A stretch of DNA of 64,000 nt from Candidatus Kuenenia stuttgartensis. GTDB taxonomy: Bacteria; Planctomycetota; Planctomycetia; Gemmatales; Gemmataceae. Both the position numbers and the translations under genes were made by a program. The stretch is taken from assembly GCA_945875585.1 (NCBI GenBank), contig CAMCLK010000008.1, positions 48,040-112,039 of the forward strand. Direction: 5' to 3'. Of this stretch, positions 1 through 8,187 are shown in pieces. How positions within the stretch are numbered: position 1 is the stretch's first letter; the number at the start of each line of letters is the position of its first letter. The notes beneath the pieces are model-generated. The model saw only the letters and a list, made by a program, of their open reading frames with translations, had not been told where the DNA came from and did not search any database.

Positions 1-942
1 GGCAAGGGAGTCGCCACGGGCGCAGGGGTCATCGCCTGCCTTATTCCAATACCTTTCCTTCACGCACTGCTTCTTTGGCTACTGATCGTTCTTGCCACAC
101 GCATGATTTCCGCAGGTTCCGTCGTTGCTGCCATCGTGTTGGCTGCATGGGGGGTGGAGCGGTTTGCCCGGGGTGAATCTGCAGTGGCGTCAACACTTGC
201 TCTTTGTTCCGGAATTGCTGTGATTCTCAAACATCTGGGCAACATCAAACGCATTATTTCCGGCACGGAAAATCGCCTGACAGACGGCCCATTGTTCCAG
301 ATATTGCCAGAGCGATTACTGCTGACTGCCAGTGGCGCTTGGTTGGGAATGGGTTTGTTTTTCAGCTTTACCGTGGGACTGGGTGTATTTGGCGCGTTTG
401 AAGAATTGAGCCTTCGAGAATCTCGTCCTTATTGGCTAGCACTTCCTGAAGGGCTGACACGACCCGCCGAAACCGGGCTGCTTCTTCCAGATCCATTGCG
501 AAAAGAACAGGGATCACTTTTGGCAGGAGTCGCTGTCAGTGCCCTTTTCCCTTGGTATTTTCACCTTCAAGCACTTTTGGGAGCCATTTGCCTCGGTGGT
601 GCAGCAGGATGCCGACCAAGGCAACGTTGGTTAATTACCCTTGCAGCTGCAACTTGTCTTCTGGCACTGGCTGGCTGGGGCCTCGAACGCCATGTCGAAA
701 CTCTCCGCGTTCCGCGCAATGAATGGACCACTCGCTATATTTTGGCCAGCGACGCCGAGCGCACATCACTTGCCGAAAATGTCAGGAGCACACGCGCCGC
801 TTTCAGACAAGGGCATACCGCCAGCTTGTTATTGAACATGGCGACACTCGCTGGCGTGGCTGGCATCACGCTGGTGGCATTGACCCGAAGCTCTAGGAAA
901 GCCACGGATCAACCACCCTTCAATGCCAACGCCTCAACCTGA
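1..942 (+). CDS. polytopic membrane protein, 5' end outside the window
   Basis: The frame is open from base 1, so the start lies to the left of the window; the ATG at 103 is probably internal because the 34 codons before it are also strongly hydrophobic and continuous with it. The 313 visible residues hold about seven hydrophobic stretches (roughly visible residues 10-55, 65-85, 108-135, 170-205, 215-235 and 275-300), so this is an inner-membrane protein. The last ~20 residues are polar. I do not recognise a family. It is convergent with the next gene and the two coding regions overlap by 34 bases at their 3' ends. Function unknown. Confidence 0.75.
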   Translation, partial: GKGVATGAGVIACLIPIPFLHALLLWLLIVLATRMISAGSVVAAIVLAAWGVERFARGESAVASTLALCSGIAVILKHLGNIKRIISGTENRLTDGPLFQILPERLLLTASGAWLGMGLFFSFTVGLGVFGAFEELSLRESRPYWLALPEGLTRPAETGLLLPDPLRKEQGSLLAGVAVSALFPWYFHLQALLGAICLGGAAGCRPRQRWLITLAAATCLLALAGWGLERHVETLRVPRNEWTTRYILASDAERTSLAENVRSTRAAFRQGHTASLLLNMATLAGVAGITLVALTRSSRKATDQPPFNANAST

Positions 943-1643
943 GCGATCAGGAACGGCATGGTTGTAAAAGCCGTCAAAAGTGCTGCTCCAATACCAAGAC
1001 CAGCACCTGTTTCGAAAGGCAGGCCCACTCCAATGGTGAATATGACCATCCACAAAGCGATGTAAGAAAGGTTCAGCAACAACAAGACCGCGAACCAACC
1101 AGAGCCTGAGACTTTAAGGACGCCAAGGCCGTCCTCTTCCATGATCCGTCCAGAATCGTCTTTGTAAATAACTGATTTGGCTTTGCGTAAATCGGGGGTG
1201 ACAGCGCTTTCCGGTTTGAACACCGCTTGATAATCAGCATCTTTACGATCTTGCTTAACCTTGATTTCTTTCAACCGCCTAGGCAATGGACGATCTGCCT
1301 CATTGATGTTTTTGTACTTGGGATATCCCGGAGCGGTTGTTCGCTCCCGCCGGTATGTCTCGACTCGGTCATCGATGGTCACCACCTGCATCTCATCGAA
1401 TGGCGCGGGCCCCGAGTCCAGCGACGCCTGATGCAACGGTCGGGTGTGGCCCGGATAGCGAAACGTTAACATAATCCACACAATCCAAAACAGAAGCACA
1501 GCGGCAGTGCATGCTGGAATCCGCCAGAAAAAACCATCCACCGGCTGTTCGTAAATCCGAACCTGCATGGCGTAAGCCACGGCACCAATCATGGCGAGTG
1601 TGATCATGGTTAATACCGCTACAAACACAATCAACATCACCAT
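909..1643 (-). CDS. hypothetical membrane protein
   Basis: I place the start at the ATG at 1643, which begins a typical hydrophobic N-terminus (MVMLIVFVAVLTMITLAM) and has a purine-rich GGGGGA about 7 bases upstream. A longer in-frame reading to 1886 would overlap the divergent gene at 1823 and adds a Cys/Arg-rich, non-membrane-like leader, so I reject it. The 244-residue protein has two N-terminal transmembrane segments, a charged soluble middle (about residues 60-165, with RRER and KEIKVKQDRK patches) and two or three C-terminal transmembrane segments. The function is not recognisable. It shares a divergent promoter region (1644-1822) with the thioredoxin-fold gene and overlaps the left-edge gene tail to tail. 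Confidence 0.7.
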   Translation of the reverse strand: MVMLIVFVAVLTMITLAMIGAVAYAMQVRIYEQPVDGFFWRIPACTAAVLLFWIVWIMLTFRYPGHTRPLHQASLDSGPAPFDEMQVVTIDDRVETYRRERTTAPGYPKYKNINEADRPLPRRLKEIKVKQDRKDADYQAVFKPESAVTPDLRKAKSVIYKDDSGRIMEEDGLGVLKVSGSGWFAVLLLLNLSYIALWMVIFTIGVGLPFETGAGLGIGAALLTAFTTMPFLIAQVEALALKGG

Positions 1644-1822
1644 GGACGGTCCCCCGATATCAACCAGATCGCCTTCTGATAATAGAGCATAGCACGATTG
1701 TCGTTCACATTCACGCGCTCCGTGGAATCGGTATTGAGACGCACGGTCAGGCCGGCTATAGCCCCATTGCCTGCATCGGTAATAGTTCACCTGCGGGTTT
1801 CGATCAAGAAGAGGTTCGATCA

Positions 1823-3310
1823 ATGGGCATTCTGACAATCTGGCTGTCGATGGCGGATCTGGCATTGTCGCAGAACAGTCTGGCACCCACTCCGATGGTG
1901 CGTCCTGCCATTGAAAATCCCGATAGGCCTGTCCGCATCCAACCCGATTGGGCCGCAGGTATGGAGTGGTTGTATCGCGGCCAGATCACCGAGAATTTCC
2001 AGAGCGGGCAAGCAGAATACGCACGCGCCTACAGGCTTGAAGCACGTGCTCTGGCCTTGGGAAACAGGCAAGGTAATCGGACAGTGGCCATTCTGACACA
2101 GCTCCGCGAAAAGGACGCTGGACGCAAAAATAGTGGCGACCAGACTGCTACCACAATTCTCAACGTCTGCACGGTTAATGAACTGGGTCGCCTGCAAGAA
2201 CAAGAACAAAGTAACCAAGCCTTGCCTTCCGGTGGCCTCATGGTCGAACGTGGCATGTTTTTGGAAGTACCACCGGGTGGTATCGCCCTTGGCGATGTTT
2301 GGGAAACCAGCGAACCCGGACAACCACCAACTCGTTGGAGTGCCGTGGGCCGGGAAACCGTTCAAGGCGTTCCCAGCCTGAAAATTGAAGGCGAACAGAT
2401 GACGCCCGAATGGCGCCTTCCACGCGCGGACCGCACAGCTTGGCATCGAACCGAAATCGTATGGCTGGGGCTACGCAACGGTGTCGCTACCCGCGTAGAG
2501 CGGACAATTGAACGCCGCGAACCGGCCCGCGAGGCAACATCTCAAAAACGCGTTGTACGCTACGATCTCGATAGCAGTATCCAGTACCCTGCCAGCCTTT
2601 TGGCGGAACGGGTGCGGGATATTGATCAGGTCTGGAATTTAACCCGAGCCTCCATTCCCCTCATTCGCTCGGGAGGCACTCCAGAGGCTTTCAATGTTGT
2701 TTGCCGAAAAGTCGATTTACTGATGGATTCCTCCCCGGCAACTCCTTACAGGTCTGCCGTGATGCAGGTCAAACGCTCATTGGAATCCGCCCGTAAAGGA
2801 GAGCTCCCACCTCCGGTGTTGACAAACATTGGTTTTACCACGCCAGCCCAACCTAATTCTGTAGCCGGATCCTTGGCTGTAGGGCGGCCTGCGCCCGATT
2901 TTGTGGCGCCCTTTATTTATGGTGGCCAAGGCAGTGCCACTTTGAAAATCTGGAAAGATCAACCATTGCTTTTGGCGTTCATTCAACCTGGCACACCCGT
3001 CGCGGAACAGGTCGTTATTGCCTGCAAGAATTGGAAACAAAAGGCAGGAGATCGCCTTACCGTCTTGCTTCTTCCTGTAAAACCAGAATCCCGACCACTC
3101 GAGCGCTTGGTACGCGATACATCGTTCAAACCACAGGTCCTCGATGGAAGTGGTTTGCGAATCAGCTATGCGGTCGAGTCCACTCCTCGTCTGGTGCTGA
3201 TGGACTCAAGGCACAAATGCCTTGGAATTTACGACGGCTGGGGCACCGAGGCCCAGACGGAGTGCGACCAGGAAATCGACCGTCTTCTAATGTCGATCCC
3301 CAACCGTTGA
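1823..3310 (+). CDS. secreted protein with C-terminal thioredoxin-like fold
   Basis: A 495-residue protein with a short hydrophobic N-terminus that may act as a signal peptide. The first ~330 residues resemble no family I know; they contain WLYRGQITENFQSGQAEYAR and many strand-like segments. The last ~140 residues look like a peroxiredoxin/TlpA (AhpC/TSA) domain: VGRPAPDFVAPFIYGG, then PLLLAFIQPGTPVAEQ, then a cis-Pro-type STPRLVLMD. The active-site CXXC expected after the first strand is absent (PGTPVAEQ), so thiol redox activity is unlikely. The ATG at 1823 has AGAAGAGG about 7 bases upstream. It heads a same-strand run with the two genes that follow. Confidence 0.75.
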   Translation: MGILTIWLSMADLALSQNSLAPTPMVRPAIENPDRPVRIQPDWAAGMEWLYRGQITENFQSGQAEYARAYRLEARALALGNRQGNRTVAILTQLREKDAGRKNSGDQTATTILNVCTVNELGRLQEQEQSNQALPSGGLMVERGMFLEVPPGGIALGDVWETSEPGQPPTRWSAVGRETVQGVPSLKIEGEQMTPEWRLPRADRTAWHRTEIVWLGLRNGVATRVERTIERREPAREATSQKRVVRYDLDSSIQYPASLLAERVRDIDQVWNLTRASIPLIRSGGTPEAFNVVCRKVDLLMDSSPATPYRSAVMQVKRSLESARKGELPPPVLTNIGFTTPAQPNSVAGSLAVGRPAPDFVAPFIYGGQGSATLKIWKDQPLLLAFIQPGTPVAEQVVIACKNWKQKAGDRLTVLLLPVKPESRPLERLVRDTSFKPQVLDGSGLRISYAVESTPRLVLMDSRHKCLGIYDGWGTEAQTECDQEIDRLLMSIPNR

Positions 3311-3855
3311 TCCACACGATTGGTGCGACCGGAACGGATTGCCTGCGGATCATCCCATTCAAGGCCTCAACCCGAGACACGGCCGGGCAATTGGAGGTAC
3401 GTTTCAACAGGAACTGGGAGGGTTTCATGGTACCCGGTACACTCAGCAGCCAAATTCCGGCTTGCACCGGCATTTGCGCGGTATCGGGTCAACGGCTGGA
3501 GCCGGGTGACGCCATTACGGTTGCGTTGATCAGGCGCAATGGACAGCTTGAACGACTCGATGCGCTGAAATCGGTAGCTAACCAGCTCCCTTCAGATATT
3601 TGGGCTTCATGGCAAACCGTTGTAGCGGATGAAGTTCAGGAAAAATCAGGTGGTCAGGACACTGATTTGCTGAGCCTTGTGAATTCAGAGGAAACCCCAC
3701 CAGAAGTTCGATGGGATGCATGCCAGCGGCTGATTAGAAGACGTAAGATGGTTTTGGCTCGCGTACCGAAGGAATCAGGTATGTGGTTGGCACGCAGCTT
3801 GGAGACCGGGCAGGAATCGATTTTGCGCGCTCCATTGAACGGATCAAGCTCGTGA
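3307..3855 (+). CDS. hypothetical protein
   Basis: A 182-residue reading if translation begins at the TTG at 3307, which overlaps the stop of the preceding gene as TTGA and would allow coupled translation. An alternative is the ATG at 3427, which has GGGAGGG just upstream and gives 142 residues; an ATG at 3031 is in frame but would overlap the preceding gene by 280 bases. The protein has no membrane segment and includes VRFNRNWEGFMVPGTL and DAITVALIRRNGQLERLDAL. I do not recognise a family. It sits between the thioredoxin-fold gene and a lipoprotein gene that starts 7 bases after its stop, so the three are probably one operon. The start choice is uncertain. Confidence 0.6.
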   Translation: MIHTIGATGTDCLRIIPFKASTRDTAGQLEVRFNRNWEGFMVPGTLSSQIPACTGICAVSGQRLEPGDAITVALIRRNGQLERLDALKSVANQLPSDIWASWQTVVADEVQEKSGGQDTDLLSLVNSEETPPEVRWDACQRLIRRRKMVLARVPKESGMWLARSLETGQESILRAPLNGSSS

Positions 3856-3862
3856 GGGGTTA

Positions 3863-4783
3863 ATGGCTATGGTCTACCGCAACCTGCTATCACTCACAAG
3901 CATTGCTGTTGTAGCACTGATTCTATCTGGCTGCAATACGTTGGGGCCAATGTTCAAGCAACGTGATGCTGCTCAACCAGTAGCTAGTGGTTCGCCTACC
4001 GCAGAACAAATGGTTGCTTACCTCAACGATAATGCACGCAGACTTCAGACGATCCAGTGCAACCATGTAGCAATTGATTGCAAACAGGGCCAACAAAACG
4101 CTCCAGGATTGGATGGTTTATTGATTGTTCAGAAACCGCGTAAGTTTCGACTGAAAGCCAAGGTGTTAGGTCAGCCAGCTGTGGATCTCGGATCCAATCA
4201 AGATGAATTCTGGTACTGGATCAGCAAAGCAGAACCTGTTCCTTATGTATTTCATTGCGATTACCAGTCGATGGAACGCGGGCAGGTAAAGATGCCCATT
4301 CCGATCCAGCCCGAGATGATTTTGGCTGCCATGGGTGTGAGCGAATACGACCCCAACCGCACCTATGAAGTGCGTCAGGTTGGCAACCAGACCGAATTGA
4401 TCGACAAAGTTATATCTCCCCAAGGTCGCCCTGTGACACGGGCTACAATTTTCCTGCGATCAGCTGCGGCCCCCGGTAAACCGCAAGTATTGGGGCATGT
4501 CCTACGTGACGAACAAGGCAAAGATATTTGCGCCGTGCATGTTCAAGAAATCCAAATTCATCGCCAAACGGGCGCTGTTCTCCCTCAAAAAATCCGCTTC
4601 CAATGGCCATCAGAACAACTGGAAATGACCATGCGGTTTGGCGAATTCCAAACGCCAGAACTCACACCGGATCGTGCCCAGCGCATGTTTACTCGTCAGG
4701 ATTTGGTCAGTCTTCCTGGCTTTGATTTGGCTACATGGAGCCCTGATGAAGAAGTTAAAAAGACACGAGGAGTGAGTCCCTGA
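3863..4783 (+). CDS. lipoprotein, LolA/LolB-like superfamily suspected
   Basis: A 306-residue protein with an N-terminal hydrophobic segment ending in the lipobox LSGC (Cys about residue 24), so it should be exported and lipid-anchored. After a short linker, residues ~45-290 show the pattern of alternating strands seen in lipoprotein-carrier-like proteins: QTIQCNHVAIDCKQG, GLLIVQKPRKFRLKAKV, NQDEFWYWI. This is typical of planctomycete proteins annotated as LolA-like, but I cannot prove that assignment from sequence alone. It begins 7 bases after the preceding stop and is the last gene of this + strand run; the RHH gene downstream has its own promoter-like region. Confidence 0.7.
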   Translation: MAMVYRNLLSLTSIAVVALILSGCNTLGPMFKQRDAAQPVASGSPTAEQMVAYLNDNARRLQTIQCNHVAIDCKQGQQNAPGLDGLLIVQKPRKFRLKAKVLGQPAVDLGSNQDEFWYWISKAEPVPYVFHCDYQSMERGQVKMPIPIQPEMILAAMGVSEYDPNRTYEVRQVGNQTELIDKVISPQGRPVTRATIFLRSAAAPGKPQVLGHVLRDEQGKDICAVHVQEIQIHRQTGAVLPQKIRFQWPSEQLEMTMRFGEFQTPELTPDRAQRMFTRQDLVSLPGFDLATWSPDEEVKKTRGVSP

Positions 4784-4879
4784 ATCAAATCGTGAAAGAA
4801 ATCAGCCCGGGCTACTTCAAGCCATACAGCTTCCGACATTTCTTCAGCTTGATATAACATTCCAATTGTGCTGGCGAGT

Positions 4880-4897
4880 GCTATCGTATAGGATAGC
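4880..4897. promoter_or_regulatory. perfect dyad upstream of the RHH-like gene, possible operator
   Basis: GCTATC-gtatag-GATAGC is a perfect 6-base inverted repeat with a 6-base spacer, ending 39 bases before the ATG of the small RHH-like regulator. Regulators of this fold commonly bind short inverted repeats in their own promoter, so an autoregulatory operator is a fair guess. No binding evidence is available. Confidence 0.35.
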
Positions 4898-4936
4898 CTT
4901 GTGTCAGATATCAAACGCATTCAGAGGATTATAGTC

Positions 4937-5143
4937 ATGGCAGCTGATGATCAAGGCAAAGGCGTCGCACGCGGTGAAATCACCAAAGGAACCAGTATTC
5001 TGCTGCGCCTTCCTCCCGCCGTCGCTGCTGAACTCCGTCGTATCGCCAAAAAAGAAGAAAGAACGATCACAACCATCGCTCTGCGCGCCCTGCGTCTTTA
5101 TTTCAAGACCGAGCACTCCATCGAAATCAATGCAGAAGAGTGA
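4937..5143 (+). CDS. small ribbon-helix-helix-like DNA-binding protein
   Basis: A 68-residue protein starting at the ATG at 4937, with AGAGG about 9 bases upstream; a GTG at 4901 is in frame but has no better ribosome site. The core TSILLRLPPAVAAELRRIAK followed by EERTITTIALRALRLYF has the strand-helix-helix layout of CopG/Arc-type repressors, where the TSILLRLP strand would contact DNA as a dimer. No antitoxin partner is adjacent: the downstream gene is convergent, so I read it as a stand-alone regulator. A perfect dyad lies in its upstream region. It is followed by a strong terminator hairpin at 5205. Confidence 0.7.
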   Translation: MAADDQGKGVARGEITKGTSILLRLPPAVAAELRRIAKKEERTITTIALRALRLYFKTEHSIEINAEE

Positions 5144-5204
5144 TTTTCGTTTCTGCCCAGTCAGCACGTAATTAACATTTAGTTTGCAAAAACGCGGAAA
5201 AAGC

Positions 5205-5246
5205 AAAGAGGTCCCGTCCAAAACATTGGACGGGACCTCTTTTTAT
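5205..5246. terminator. rho-independent terminator, probably bidirectional
   Basis: A perfect 17-base-pair stem (5205-5221 with 5226-5242) with an AACA loop, flanked by A-rich sequence on the left and TTTTATT on the right. It lies between the 3' ends of the convergent RHH-like gene and ppdK, so it can serve both strands. Confidence 0.9.
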
Positions 5247-5273
5247 TCAATCCCTAAGCCAATGGCCTTGAGA

Positions 5274-8063
5274 CTACTCGGCCTTGGCCTTAGCAGCGGC
5301 CAACGCTTCCTTAGCCGCCTTCGCTTTTGCCCGGGCTGCCTGCTCTTCCAAAACTGCCTGCGCTGCCGCAAGGCGAGCCACAGGAACCCGGTACGGGCTG
5401 CAGCTAACGTAGTTCAGGCCAATTTTGTGGCAGAACTTGACGGAATCTGGTTCGCCGCCGTGCTCGCCACAAATACCAACCTTGAGATCTTTCTTCGTGG
5501 AACGGCCACCCTGAACGCCGATCTCCATCAGCTTGCCAATACCAGCGAAATCGATGACCTGGAACGGATCCTTCTTCACCACTTCCAGTTCCTGATATTG
5601 ATTGATAAAGCTGCCATAGTCATCGCGGCTCATTCCCAAACCCGTTTGGGTAAGGTCATTGGTACCGAACGAGAAGAACTGGGCGGTTTCAGCAATCTCG
5701 GCAGCAGCCATCGCTGCCCGAGGAAGCTCGATCATGGTGCCAACGAGGTACTCGATGGTGATGCCTTGCTCCTTGAAAACAGTCTTCGCGGCGGCATGAA
5801 CCACTGCTGCTTGAAGGTCAAGTTCCTTCTTAAAGCCCACCAGCGGAATCATGATTTCCGGGTAAACCTCAATACCTTCCTTCTTCACAATGCATGCTGC
5901 TTCAAAAATAGCACGGGCCTGCATCTCGGTAATTTCCGGGAACACAATGCCCAAGCGGCATCCACGGAAACCGAGCATGGGGTTGAATTCATGCAGCGAC
6001 TTCACGCGGCGCTCGATTTCCTCGACTGACACGTTCATGTCGCCGGCCATCTCCACCTGACCCTTGTGGTCGTGTGGAAGGAACTCGTGCAAGGGTGGGT
6101 CAAGGGTACGAACGGTTACGGGCAGGCCGTTCATGGTTCGGAATAGGCCAGCAAACCCATCGCGCTGGAAGGGAAGCAGCTTTTCAAGAGCAACCTTGCG
6201 GGACTTTTCATCCGTCGCCAAGATCATTTCCCGCATTTCACGGATATGATCGAAGAACATGTGCTCGGTACGGCACAGGCCAATGCCTTCTGCACCAAAG
6301 GCAATCGCCGATTCTGCATCCTTCGCGGTATCTGCGTTGGTGCGGACATCTAGCTTGCGAACCTTGTCGGCCCACTTCATGACCTTCTCAAAAAGCTTGT
6401 AGACTGGAGCCTTGGCAGGCTTCAGGCTTTTCTCGATGAGAACCTGAACAACTTCGCTTGGCTTGGTGGCAACCTTGCCCGCCATCACTTCGCCTGTGAA
6501 TCCATCAATGGAAATCCAGTCGCCATCATTGAGAGTGTGAGAACCGACTTTAACAGTCATGTTGTTGTAGTCGATCTGCAGGGCCGAACAGCCCACAATG
6601 CACACCTTCCCCATCTGTCGGCTCACAAGAGCCGCATGGCTCGATGCACCGCCAAAGGCTGTCAGAATGCCATCGGCAGCCTGCATACCACGAAGGTCTT
6701 CGGGGCTGGTTTCGCGGCGAACAAGAATCACGCGGTGATCTTCTTTTCGGCCGTGTGTCTGAACGTATTTCTCCGCATCCTCGGCGAAGAATTTAATACG
6801 GCCAGTGGCAGCGCCTGGACCTGCGTTGATGCCCTTGGCCAGAAGCGTGCCATCCTTGATGGCCTGTGCCTTGGCGTCGAGATCGAACACGGGCTGGAGC
6901 AATTGATTCAGGTCATCGGGTGGAATACGGCCCTTACCAATAGCTGTTTTCCAGTCGATCAGGCCTTCTTCAACCATTTCCACAGCAAACTTCACGGCTG
7001 CAAAGCCAGTGCGCTTGCCGTTACGTGTTTGAAGCATCCAGAGTTTGCCCTTCTGGACGGTGAATTCGATATCTTGGACATCTTTGTAATGCGATTCCAG
7101 TTTAACGCGCACATCTTCAAGCTGCGCGTAAACCTTGGGCATCTCGTCTTTCAATTCAGAAATCTTCTTGGGGGTACGGATACCCGCGACCACATCTTCG
7201 CCCTGAGCGTTGGTCAGGTACTCACCGTAGAACACGTTTTCGCCGCTTGCTGGGTCGCGGGTAAACGCAACACCCGTGCAGCAATCGTCGCCCATGTTGC
7301 CGAAAACCATGGCGCAAATGTTGGCAGCGGTGCCCCATTCGTGGGGGATGTTGTACTGCCGACGGTAGACAATTGCCCGGTCATTCATCCACGATCCAAA
7401 CACCGCGCCAATAGCGCCCCACATTTGCTCATGGGCATCGTCTGGAAAATCGAGGCCGGTGCGTGTCTTCACTGCCTTCTTGAAGCGAGCCACCAGTTCC
7501 TTCAGATCGGCCACCGTCAATTCATTGTCAAGCTCGACATGCTTTTCGTGCTTGAGCTCTTCCATGATCTTTTCAAAAGGATCTGTTTCCTTTTTGTCGG
7601 TCGGCTTCAGACCCAACACCACGTCGCCATACATCTGCACGAAACGGCGGTAGGTGTCCCAAGCAAATCGCTCGTTGCCCGTCTTGGCAATCAGACCTGC
7701 CAAGGTTTTTTCATTCAAACCAATGTTCAAAACCGTATCCATCATGCCAGGCATCGAGTCGCGGGCACCGGATCGGCACGAAACCAGAAGCGGATTCACC
7801 GGGTCGCCAAGCTTGGCTCCCATTTCCTGCTCGGTTTTGTGAAGAGCTTCGAGTACCTGCGCGCGCAGTTCTGGCGGATAGGTGCGCTTGTTGTCGGTAA
7901 AGTAGGTGCAAACCTCGGTGCTGAGTGTGAAGCCTGCGGGAACAGGCAGGCCGATTTTTGCCATTTCGCACAGGTTGGCGCCTTTGCCACCCAACTTGGT
8001 GCGCATAGTGGCATCGCCTTCTGCTGATGATCCGCCAAAGTAATACACGTACTTGGAACTCAT
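5274..8063 (-). CDS. ppdK: pyruvate, phosphate dikinase
   Basis: Interconverts pyruvate, ATP and phosphate with phosphoenolpyruvate, AMP and diphosphate in the cytoplasm, linking glycolysis and gluconeogenesis. The 929-residue length fits the family (about 870-930). The N-terminal ATP-grasp part begins [20 protein letters not shown]. The phosphohistidine site is GGASSHAAL with His476. The C-terminal PEP/pyruvate barrel has GLCRTEHMF near 595-603 and the catalytic CGEHGGEP with Cys865. The ATG at 8063 has GAGGGG about 9 bases upstream. The last ~25 residues form a low-complexity Ala/Lys tail ([20 protein letters not shown]) beyond the catalytic domain. The anti-sigma/macroglobulin gene ends 124 bases upstream on the same strand. 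Confidence 0.97.
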   Translation of the reverse strand: MSSKYVYYFGGSSAEGDATMRTKLGGKGANLCEMAKIGLPVPAGFTLSTEVCTYFTDNKRTYPPELRAQVLEALHKTEQEMGAKLGDPVNPLLVSCRSGARDSMPGMMDTVLNIGLNEKTLAGLIAKTGNERFAWDTYRRFVQMYGDVVLGLKPTDKKETDPFEKIMEELKHEKHVELDNELTVADLKELVARFKKAVKTRTGLDFPDDAHEQMWGAIGAVFGSWMNDRAIVYRRQYNIPHEWGTAANICAMVFGNMGDDCCTGVAFTRDPASGENVFYGEYLTNAQGEDVVAGIRTPKKISELKDEMPKVYAQLEDVRVKLESHYKDVQDIEFTVQKGKLWMLQTRNGKRTGFAAVKFAVEMVEEGLIDWKTAIGKGRIPPDDLNQLLQPVFDLDAKAQAIKDGTLLAKGINAGPGAATGRIKFFAEDAEKYVQTHGRKEDHRVILVRRETSPEDLRGMQAADGILTAFGGASSHAALVSRQMGKVCIVGCSALQIDYNNMTVKVGSHTLNDGDWISIDGFTGEVMAGKVATKPSEVVQVLIEKSLKPAKAPVYKLFEKVMKWADKVRKLDVRTNADTAKDAESAIAFGAEGIGLCRTEHMFFDHIREMREMILATDEKSRKVALEKLLPFQRDGFAGLFRTMNGLPVTVRTLDPPLHEFLPHDHKGQVEMAGDMNVSVEEIERRVKSLHEFNPMLGFRGCRLGIVFPEITEMQARAIFEAACIVKKEGIEVYPEIMIPLVGFKKELDLQAAVVHAAAKTVFKEQGITIEYLVGTMIELPRAAMAAAEIAETAQFFSFGTNDLTQTGLGMSRDDYGSFINQYQELEVVKKDPFQVIDFAGIGKLMEIGVQGGRSTKKDLKVGICGEHGGEPDSVKFCHKIGLNYVSCSPYRVPVARLAAAQAVLEEQAARAKAKAAKEALAAAKAKAE

Positions 8064-8088
8064 ACGCCGATCCCCTCAAAATGTATCA

Positions 8089-8114
8089 CTCCCGGGAGGA
8101 ATTCCCCTCGGGAG
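8089..8114. repeat. near-perfect 26-base palindrome in the ppdK leader
   Basis: CTCCCG...CGGGAG arms enclose a central GGGGAATTCCTC; the whole element folds into 13 pairs with one mismatch and one wobble. It lies 25 bases before the ppdK ATG and 75 bases after the stop of the macroglobulin gene. It could end transcription of the upstream gene, act as an operator or structure the leader; there is no U tract, so I cannot choose. Confidence 0.5.
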
Positions 8115-8187
8115 AACGACCTGAACTGCGAAGATGTTCTAGGTGAATGCGAGCGGTTTGACTACCCGAAACGCATACCATGGCTAC

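Noticed and set aside
1644..1886. N-terminal extension of the membrane protein at 909-1643
   Set aside because: Overlaps the divergent gene at 1823 and puts 81 non-membrane residues before an evident hydrophobic N-terminus.
3031..3306. Upstream extension of the hypothetical gene that starts near 3307
   Set aside because: Would overlap the thioredoxin-fold gene by 280 bases; the extra sequence is Arg/Pro/Trp-rich and not protein-like.
5184..6029. Long open frame on the + strand opposite the 3' end of ppdK
   Set aside because: It is antisense to a clearly conserved enzyme and has no protein-like composition; the terminator at 5205 also lies inside it.
6537..8027. 496-codon open frame on the + strand opposite ppdK
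   Set aside because: Antisense shadow of a highly conserved gene. The His/Ala/Val-rich composition results from codon bias on the opposite strand.
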